A stretch of 6,118 nt of DNA, taken from contig PXAI01000137.1 of assembly GCA_003567135.1 (NCBI GenBank), positions 1 through 6,118 on the forward strand. Reading direction: 5' to 3'. The notes under the pieces were generated by a model, which worked only from the letters and a program-made list of their open reading frames with translations, ran no database searches and had not been told where the DNA came from. The translations under genes were made by a program, and so were the position numbers. Shown here piece by piece: positions 1 through 4,480 of this stretch. Origin of the DNA: Balneolia bacterium. GTDB taxonomy: Bacteria > Bacteroidota > Rhodothermia > Balneolales > Cyclonatronaceae. The stretch's first letter is position 1. Each line of letters begins with the position of its first letter.

Positions 1-752
1 AAAAAGTTGAGTTTGCGTCCCGAAGATTCGTTGCCGTTCATCGAATCACGGAAGAACTTAAGGTGGGATGTCAGCCTTACGACCTCCTCCGTGATATCCA
101 TCTTATCGGCCAGGATGGCAATTTCCATTTCAAGACGGTCTTTGTCGAACTTGTCGTCATCCAATAGCACCTTGATCCGCTCGTGTAACCTGTTACGGGC
201 TTCTTCGGTGCGGTTTTGTGCAATATCATTAATCTGTTTGGATGACGCCTCAATCGCATCGATTCGCTCAGAAAGATCACCAGCAAGTACTTTGCCTTCT
301 TCCATCCGCATCTGGATGGTTTGTTTGATTGAAGCCTCCACGCATTCGTAAAGTGCTTCCTTGAATTTCTCTTCTTCCTTTTTAGTGAAATCCTGGCGGC
401 TGAAAATATCGTCGAACTGGAGCAGCTGGCTCAGCGTCGGGGTTTCTTTAATGCCGAGGTCGTTGCTAAGATCAGTGAGCATATCGTAATACTGGTTGGC
501 AAGCGCATTATTGAGAGTTACGGAGCTTTTGCTTCCCCCGGTTTCCTCAATCTTAACGGAAGCGTTTACTTTGCCTCTCTTGAATTTACTCTGGATAAAA
601 ACCCTAAGCTCAGCCTCGTAATGCTGATACTCGTTCGGGAGCTTCACGAAAACGTCGCAGAACCGGTTGTTAACCGTTCTAACTTCCGACTGTATCAGGA
701 AACCGTTTATGCGCATGTCGGCCCGGCCAAAACCGGTCATCGATTCAATCAT
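1..752 (-). CDS. yicC: YicC family endoribonuclease, 3' end cut by window edge
   Basis: The frame is open from ATG at 752 to the window edge, giving 250 codons without a stop; family members are usually about 290 residues, so roughly 40 C-terminal residues are missing. The N-terminus IESMTGFGRA (residues 2-11) is the family hallmark, followed by the conserved NNRF (28-31), where the family reads VNxRF/Y. The visible C-terminal part (about 205-250) has the DUF1732 pattern: an ADKMDITEEVVRL helix, then SHLKFFR, then SGRKLNF, just before the expected LQEMNRE segment. The middle (about 120-205) is charged and probably helical. Known members (E. coli YicC, B. subtilis YloC) are reported as cytoplasmic endoribonucleases; the substrate here is unknown. 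It is separated from the oxidase genes by 119 bp containing a candidate terminator and promoter, so it is probably its own unit. In many genomes gmk follows yicC, but that region is outside this window. Confidence 0.93.
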   Translation of the reverse strand, partial: MIESMTGFGRADMRINGFLIQSEVRTVNNRFCDVFVKLPNEYQHYEAELRVFIQSKFKRGKVNASVKIEETGGSKSSVTLNNALANQYYDMLTDLSNDLGIKETPTLSQLLQFDDIFSRQDFTKKEEEKFKEALYECVEASIKQTIQMRMEEGKVLAGDLSERIDAIEASSKQINDIAQNRTEEARNRLHERIKVLLDDDKFDKDRLEMEIAILADKMDITEEVVRLTSHLKFFRDSMNGNESSGRKLNF

Positions 753-792
753 ATCTAAATGTGGTGTAAATACCGTTTGTTTTTTGTACCGC

Positions 793-823
793 CAAAAGTA
801 ATGATATCAGCAATCCTTTAAAA
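793..823 (-). promoter_or_regulatory. Candidate Bacteroidota-type promoter for yicC
   Basis: On the minus strand, TACTTTTG (800-793) fits the -7 element TAnnTTTG used by the Bacteroidota primary sigma factor. A T-rich TTTT (823-820) lies 19 bases upstream, where the -33 element (TTG/TTTG) is expected, but it lacks the G. A start site about 5-7 bases downstream would give a leader of roughly 35 bases before the yicC ATG at 752. The -7 match is good and the -33 match poor. The element is in the only gap preceding yicC, which supports the call. No transcription data are available. Confidence 0.45.
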
Positions 824-840
824 GCGGGTTTTGCAGGATG

Positions 841-867
841 GGAAAAGAAAAGCTGCCGGATTCCCGG
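841..867 (-). terminator. Weak candidate intrinsic terminator after the oxidase operon
   Basis: Five bases after the SafE-like stop codon the minus strand reads CCGG-GAAT-CCGG (867-856), a 4-bp stem with a 4-base loop. After CAGC comes the T-rich run TTTTCTTTT. The layout resembles a rho-independent terminator and its position, at the end of the cco genes and before the yicC promoter, is right. The stem is short, though, and the T-run is interrupted and offset from the stem, so termination could be partial or rely on Rho. Confidence 0.35.
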
Positions 868-871
868 TTTG

Positions 872-1573
872 TCAGTGGCACATTTCGGTTCCGAGGCCCA
901 TCGACATATCAGGGCTGATGAACGGTATCCCAAGGGATAGTCCGCGCAGAATGAGCAGCACGCCCAGTACGCCGGCTACGGCCGGTAACATTTTCTGCAG
1001 TTTCAGCTTCAGGTTTTGTGGAAGCGCCGCAGGACTCAGTGAAAGTGCCAGCATAATCGGCACCGTTCCGAGTCCGAACAATCCCATATAAGCGACTGAT
1101 CCCCATATACTTCCCATAGAAACCGAGCCGGCCACGCCGATATATACGAATCCGCAGGGAAGAAACCCGTTCAGCACACCAAGCCCAAGCAGGCTGGAGG
1201 GTTTTGAAGATCTGATCAGCCTGGAAAACAACTTTCCGGTTGATCCTTTGTAGATCCAGTTCGGCGAAAAGTGAAGAAACTTTTTGAACGGAATCCCGGG
1301 CAGGAGAGCAATTACAAGGATCATCACGCCGGTAACGATGGACAGGATCTGCTGTGATCCGGCGAGCGTGGCACCAAGCCCGATGAGTCCGGCGCCAAGG
1401 CCGATGATCATGTAGGATATAATCCGGCCGAAGTTGTAGAGCAGGCGTCCCGTAACCAGTCGCCCGGTTGGAGCGTCCCGGCCGGGCAGGGCAATGGCAA
1501 TCGGGCCGCACATTCCGGCGCAGTGCGCGCTGCCAATCAGCCCGATCACAAATCCGGTCCAGAGAATCTCCAT
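872..1573 (-). CDS. SafE/DsbD_2-family membrane protein of the cbb3 locus (putative copper or assembly transporter)
   Basis: A 233-residue polytopic membrane protein of the group annotated 'sulfite exporter TauE/SafE family' or DsbD_2 (the transmembrane region of the cytochrome c biogenesis protein). Hydrophobic segments lie at about 5-29, 51-70, 76-96, 128-150, 156-180 and 197-217. The signature GSAHCAGMCGP (14-24) holds His17, Cys18, Met21 and Cys22, and a second conserved motif GFLPCGFVY (136-144) holds Cys140. Paired cysteines in membrane helices suggest thiol redox or metal transfer. Relatives often lie next to ccoGHIS genes, so a role in copper supply or maturation of cbb3 oxidase is more likely than sulfite export; this is inference from context. 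The start ATG is 3 bp after the ccoH stop, and its Shine-Dalgarno GAGGT (1583-1579) overlaps that stop by one base, implying translational coupling. The C-terminus ends in a Met/Cys/His-containing tail (Met223, Met225, Met231, Cys232, His233). Confidence 0.85.
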   Translation of the reverse strand: MEILWTGFVIGLIGSAHCAGMCGPIAIALPGRDAPTGRLVTGRLLYNFGRIISYMIIGLGAGLIGLGATLAGSQQILSIVTGVMILVIALLPGIPFKKFLHFSPNWIYKGSTGKLFSRLIRSSKPSSLLGLGVLNGFLPCGFVYIGVAGSVSMGSIWGSVAYMGLFGLGTVPIMLALSLSPAALPQNLKLKLQKMLPAVAGVLGVLLILRGLSLGIPFISPDMSMGLGTEMCH

Positions 1574-1576
1574 ACT

Positions 1577-2047
1577 TTACCTCAGGTCGATATTCGCTTC
1601 GCGGTAATACTCAACGCCGCCGGAATTCCAGGCCACCTGAATTTTCCAGAGGCCGGGATTCAGCTCCGCGGCATCGATTTGCTGTAATCCGTCCGGATCA
1701 GTTTTTATTTCGTAAATACGGTCGTAATCAGAATTGGAAGGCCTGAACATGATGATTTCGCCATCGAGGCCGGCAACAGCCTGATCCGCCGGGAAGCTGA
1801 AATTGAGATAACGACCGGTTTGGCGCCAGGTCAGCGGATTATCCAGATTCTGCGCGTTTTGCATTCTGGTGATCTGCTCCTGATAGGTGAGCGTTTTTTC
1901 GTAGTAGTTCTCAGCAACCAGATCGGTTTTTTGGGTAAACGTGAAAAACACAAAGCTAAGGGTTCCGATCACAAAAATGCTGTATCCGGTGAAAATGCCA
2001 AGAGGCCACTTCCACTCTTTTTCGGGGTTTTGGGATGATTTTTTCAT
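1577..2047 (-). CDS. ccoH: FixH/CcoH-family cbb3 oxidase assembly protein
   Basis: A 156-residue single-pass membrane protein of usual family length. A short, positively charged cytoplasmic N-terminus (1-13, four Lys) is followed by one transmembrane helix (about 14-38) and an extracytoplasmic domain. Family features are DLVAENYYEKTLTYQEQI just after the helix (43-60), the beta-strand motif GEIIMFRPSNSDYD (96-109) and the C-terminal pattern LNPGLWKIQVAWNSGGVEYY (129-148). In characterised bacteria CcoH is needed for stable assembly of the cbb3 complex and contacts CcoP; the exact chemistry is unsettled. The gene lies 31 bp after ccoG, and the SafE-like gene follows 3 bp after its stop. No Shine-Dalgarno sequence precedes the ATG; the leader is A-rich and contains an 8-bp direct repeat. 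The start is well supported by the Lys-rich stretch leading into the helix. Confidence 0.9.
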   Translation of the reverse strand: MKKSSQNPEKEWKWPLGIFTGYSIFVIGTLSFVFFTFTQKTDLVAENYYEKTLTYQEQITRMQNAQNLDNPLTWRQTGRYLNFSFPADQAVAGLDGEIIMFRPSNSDYDRIYEIKTDPDGLQQIDAAELNPGLWKIQVAWNSGGVEYYREANIDLR

Positions 2048-2070
2048 AGTTCAGTTTGTTTCAGTTCAGT
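2048..2070 (-). repeat. 8-bp direct repeat in the ccoH leader
   Basis: The minus strand carries ACTGAACT twice (2070-2063 and 2055-2048), separated by seven bases, in the 31-bp gap between ccoG and ccoH. The second copy directly abuts the ccoH ATG, where a Shine-Dalgarno would normally sit. It may be a small tandem duplication or simply low-complexity A-rich leader. No known operator is recognised. Confidence 0.5.
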
Positions 2071-2078
2071 AATTAAAA

Positions 2079-3551
2079 TCAGGGATTCGGTGATCCGCCC
2101 GGCCCGATGAATCTCGTCCGGATGGTTTGAATGAGCTCATCTTCGAGATAAACTCCGAACTCCAGGTCGGTATCTGATCCGATGATGTCATCTCTGTCGA
2201 TGAAAATCATCATACGGTGTTCGGTGCTGCCCTGTCCGGGAACGGCGAGTCCGCCGCCAAGCATCTGGATTTCACCACCGGCAGGCGTGTGGAGCCGTAC
2301 TTCCGGCTCAAGCTCGCCAAAGGTTTTGTTGAAAAACTTGACGTTATAAAAATTCGAGAGGCGTCCGTCGGGTAGTTCGTTGTAAAGCATGCCGGGTTCA
2401 CGCAGGATTACGGTTTCCATCGACGGCCGCGTAGCAAGCAGATAGCTGAATGTGGAAAACAGAATAATAAATACCATCAGATACGCCACGATTCTGGGCG
2501 TAAAGAACCGCGCTTTGCCGCCATCTTTTACGGCGTTATAAGAAGAGTAGAGGATCAGATCCTCGGGTTTGCCAACTTTGCGCATTACCTCGTTACACGC
2601 ATCGATACAGGCGGTACAGTTGATGCATTCCATCTGAATACCGTTGCGGATATCGATGCCGGTCGGGCACACTTTTACGCACTGTTCGCAGTCGATGCAG
2701 TCGCCGAGCACTTCGGAGTCATCCCCGTTGCGCATCTGGTTGGTTACCACGCCGTCGTCTTTTTTTCGCTTGCCCACTTTCTCACGTGGTTCCCCACGGC
2801 TGAAATCGTACGTTACGGCGATGCTGTCGTTATCCACCAAAACGGACTGGAAACGGCCGTACGGACATGCTACCAGGCAAACCTGCTCGCGGAAGCGTGA
2901 GAAAACGCCGTAAAACACAAGGCTGAATATGGTGATAGCAATCAGCCCGGTAATGTGCTCGGATGGCGGAGCGGTTACGATGGCTAAAAGCTCATCCTTA
3001 CCGATTATATAGGCCAGAAACGTGTTGGCAATCAGGAAAGAGAGGCCAAAAAACAGGGCGTGTTTGGATGATTTTTTGATAAACTTTTCGCGATCCAGCG
3101 GCTGCTTGTTCAGACGCTTCTGGCTGGTTGCGTCACCTTCAATCCAGTATTCGATTTTCCGGAAAAGCATCTCCATGAAGATGGTCTGCGGACAGACCCA
3201 GCCACAGAAAAGACGCCCCCATATCGCCGTAAAGAGGACTATAAAGATGATGAGGGTCATCATCGCCAGGAAAAACAGGTAGAAATCCTGCGGCCAGAAA
3301 ATCATGCCGAATACCACAAATTTCCGCTCCAGAATATTAAGCAGAAGAATCGGGTTTCCGTTTATGGTGATGAACGGGCCGAGAAACAGGAAGCCAAGCA
3401 GAAACCAGCTGAGAACTGTTCGCGCCTTGTAGTAAAAACCATCCGGCTTTTTGGGATAGATCCAGTTCCGTTTTCCGTCCTCCGTAATGGTGGAGACGAA
3501 ATCGCGGTATCGCTCTTCCTGTGTATGGGGATTTACCTGTTTGGATGACAT
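2079..3551 (-). CDS. ccoG: CcoG (FixG/RdxA) polyferredoxin, cbb3 oxidase assembly cupric reductase
   Basis: A 490-residue membrane iron-sulfur protein. In characterised bacteria CcoG binds copper and reduces Cu(II) to Cu(I) for assembly of the CuB site of cbb3 oxidase. Five transmembrane segments are visible (about 44-62, 88-110, 163-183, 200-217 and 355-373). NosR-like cysteine motifs follow helices two and four: CGWVCP (Cys116, Cys120) and CLVACP (Cys225, Cys229). A cytoplasmic ferredoxin domain has two complete 4Fe-4S motifs: Cys285/288/291 with Cys295-Pro, and Cys309/312/315 with Cys319. The region after about 375 is the FixG-type extracytoplasmic immunoglobulin-like domain. I place the start at ATG 3551, which has AAAAGG eight bases upstream. 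The frame runs further up to a TTG at 3584, but that codon lies in a hairpin loop and has no good ribosome site. The gene follows ccoP after 61 bp and precedes ccoH by 31 bp. No key cysteine is missing. Confidence 0.95.
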   Translation of the reverse strand: MSSKQVNPHTQEERYRDFVSTITEDGKRNWIYPKKPDGFYYKARTVLSWFLLGFLFLGPFITINGNPILLLNILERKFVVFGMIFWPQDFYLFFLAMMTLIIFIVLFTAIWGRLFCGWVCPQTIFMEMLFRKIEYWIEGDATSQKRLNKQPLDREKFIKKSSKHALFFGLSFLIANTFLAYIIGKDELLAIVTAPPSEHITGLIAITIFSLVFYGVFSRFREQVCLVACPYGRFQSVLVDNDSIAVTYDFSRGEPREKVGKRKKDDGVVTNQMRNGDDSEVLGDCIDCEQCVKVCPTGIDIRNGIQMECINCTACIDACNEVMRKVGKPEDLILYSSYNAVKDGGKARFFTPRIVAYLMVFIILFSTFSYLLATRPSMETVILREPGMLYNELPDGRLSNFYNVKFFNKTFGELEPEVRLHTPAGGEIQMLGGGLAVPGQGSTEHRMMIFIDRDDIIGSDTDLEFGVYLEDELIQTIRTRFIGPGGSPNP

Positions 3552-3559
3552 GTTGCTAA

Positions 3560-3565
3560 CCTTTT
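3560..3565 (-). promoter_or_regulatory. Ribosome binding site deciding the ccoG start
   Basis: AAAAGG (3565-3560) lies eight bases before ATG 3551. It favours this start over the in-frame TTG at 3584, which would add 11 residues with no membrane or domain content. Confidence 0.7.
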
Positions 3566-3574
3566 TACAGGACC

Positions 3575-3598
3575 GAACCGGCAAAAATCTGCCGGCCC
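3575..3598 (-). other. Hairpin between ccoP and ccoG
   Basis: A perfect 6-bp inverted repeat, CCGGCA (3595-3590) and TGCCGG (3583-3578), encloses a six-base loop in the 61-bp ccoP-ccoG gap. Two G-U pairs and one G-C pair could extend it to nine pairs (3598 with 3575). No T-run follows, so it does not look like a simple intrinsic terminator. It starts 15 bases after the ccoP stop and ends 23 bases before the ccoG ATG. This position suits an mRNA-stabilising or attenuating element that separates structural from assembly genes; that role is inferred. Confidence 0.55.
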
Positions 3599-3612
3599 TT
3601 CCTGAATTGTAC

Positions 3613-4245
3613 TTAATCTAAATGACACTCCACCGAGCGGCTCATATCGGGCGCACGCGGATTGGGAGGTTCGGTTCCGCGAAGCGAAATAATGTAGCTG
3701 GCAAGCTGATGCAGCTCCTCAGTGGTGAGGCGCGCATTGCTTCCGTAAGGCTGCATGCCGCGTGTCGGGAAACCGTCTTTTATGGCCACCATAATGGATT
3801 CGAGATCGCAGCCGTGCTTCCATAAATTGTTCGTCAGATCCGGGCCGACGAGGCCTTGTCCCTGCTGACCGTGGCAGGTCGCGCAGAGGTTGTTCTGGCT
3901 GACGTATATCATGCGTCCGGCTTCGAGGCTGCTCTCATCTTCGAGTATGGCCAGCTCTGCGAAATCGATGGCCTCGCGTTCTTCGAGGTTAAAGCGCTCA
4001 GCAGCCATGGCCATTTCACGCTCATATTCCTCTTCCTGAGTGAGTCCCCATCCTGTTACATCGTAATAGAACAGGTACACTACGCTGAACGCGATGGTGA
4101 AGTAGAAACCGTAGAGCCACCAGGGCGGCATCCGATTATCCAGTTCCTGAATTCCATCGTATTCGTGATCCATCAGAAGATCACGCTCATCATCAAAGAT
4201 GGTGTTTAATTCTTTTTTGGGATCGTTGTTTTGGTCAGTTGCCAT
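3613..4245 (-). CDS. ccoP: Cbb3 oxidase subunit III, mono-heme CcoP
   Basis: A 210-residue membrane-anchored cytochrome c that feeds electrons to CcoO/CcoN. The N-terminal cbb3 domain shows DHEYDGIQELDNRMPPWWLY (26-45), then one transmembrane helix (about 43-62). An acidic, probably helical stretch (70-107) precedes a single heme domain: CATCH (Cys121, Cys124, His125), GPDLTNNLW (134-142) and GMQPYG (163-168), where Met164 is the probable axial ligand. A closing helix LTTEELHQLASYIISL (173-188) completes the fold. Proteobacterial CcoP is usually about 300 residues with two CXXCH motifs. This one has only one, and its NLT-x-LW pattern resembles the second domain of those proteins; single-heme CcoP is also known in Bacteroidota. 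Cys146 and Cys207 are extra cysteines outside the heme motif. The gene overlaps ccoQ by 11 bp, with GGAGA (4258-4254) eight bases before its ATG inside ccoQ, so translation is probably coupled. Confidence 0.93.
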   Translation of the reverse strand: MATDQNNDPKKELNTIFDDERDLLMDHEYDGIQELDNRMPPWWLYGFYFTIAFSVVYLFYYDVTGWGLTQEEEYEREMAMAAERFNLEEREAIDFAELAILEDESSLEAGRMIYVSQNNLCATCHGQQGQGLVGPDLTNNLWKHGCDLESIMVAIKDGFPTRGMQPYGSNARLTTEELHQLASYIISLRGTEPPNPRAPDMSRSVECHLD

Positions 4246-4468
4246 GTTTATGGTCTCCGTTGCTGCGTTCTAAGTTCGTGTTGTTCACAGCCGGACGGAG
4301 CTCATCAGAGCTCTCATCCAGTGGCATAGTTTCCATTTCGGACAGATAGTTTTTGCTGAGGCGAATCACCCAGAAAAACATCAGGACGAAGAATCCGAAG
4401 AATATCACCAGGGATATCAGCGGAAAGATTTCCACGCCCATTATTGTTTCGATTACATCTCGTCGCAT
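4235..4468 (-). CDS. ccoQ: CcoQ/FixQ-family small subunit of cbb3 oxidase
   Basis: A 77-residue protein with one transmembrane helix (about 14-36), followed by a basic step RLSKNY (36-41) and the acidic motif EMETMPLDES (44-53). The latter resembles the PLDD segment after the helix in FixQ/CcoQ proteins. CcoQ has no cofactor; in studied bacteria it stabilises the CcoNO-CcoP complex. The tail (54-77) is hydrophilic, with two late histidines. The start at 4468 is supported by AGGAG (4478-4474) five bases upstream; an internal Met10 is a less likely start. It sits 12 bp after the ccoNO stop and overlaps ccoP by 11 bp. Identity rests on position, length, topology and the PLDE motif, because the family is weakly conserved. 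Confidence 0.82.
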   Translation of the reverse strand: MRRDVIETIMGVEIFPLISLVIFFGFFVLMFFWVIRLSKNYLSEMETMPLDESSDELRPAVNNTNLERSNGDHKHGN

Positions 4469-4480
4469 GGATGCTCCTGA

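Noticed and set aside
7..351. Plus-strand open frame of 114 residues
   Set aside because: It is antisense to yicC, Ser/Arg/Ile-rich with no recognisable domain, and yicC is clearly the real gene.
909..1511. Alternative minus-strand frame of 200 residues inside the SafE-like gene
   Set aside because: Its Arg-rich composition and lack of membrane helices are typical of an out-of-frame reading; the 872-1573 frame has the family motifs.
3552..3584. Longer ccoG form starting at TTG 3584
   Set aside because: The codon is TTG, lies in the loop of the intercistronic hairpin and lacks a ribosome site, while ATG 3551 has AAAAGG at good spacing.
3613..3660. Possible frameshift at the end of ccoP, because the Cys-His ending is unusual
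   Set aside because: The other two frames give no better family-like ending (one stops at once), so the ending is taken as real.
3856..4209. Plus-strand open frame of 117 residues opposite ccoP
   Set aside because: It lies entirely inside ccoP on the other strand and resembles no family; it is a shadow frame.
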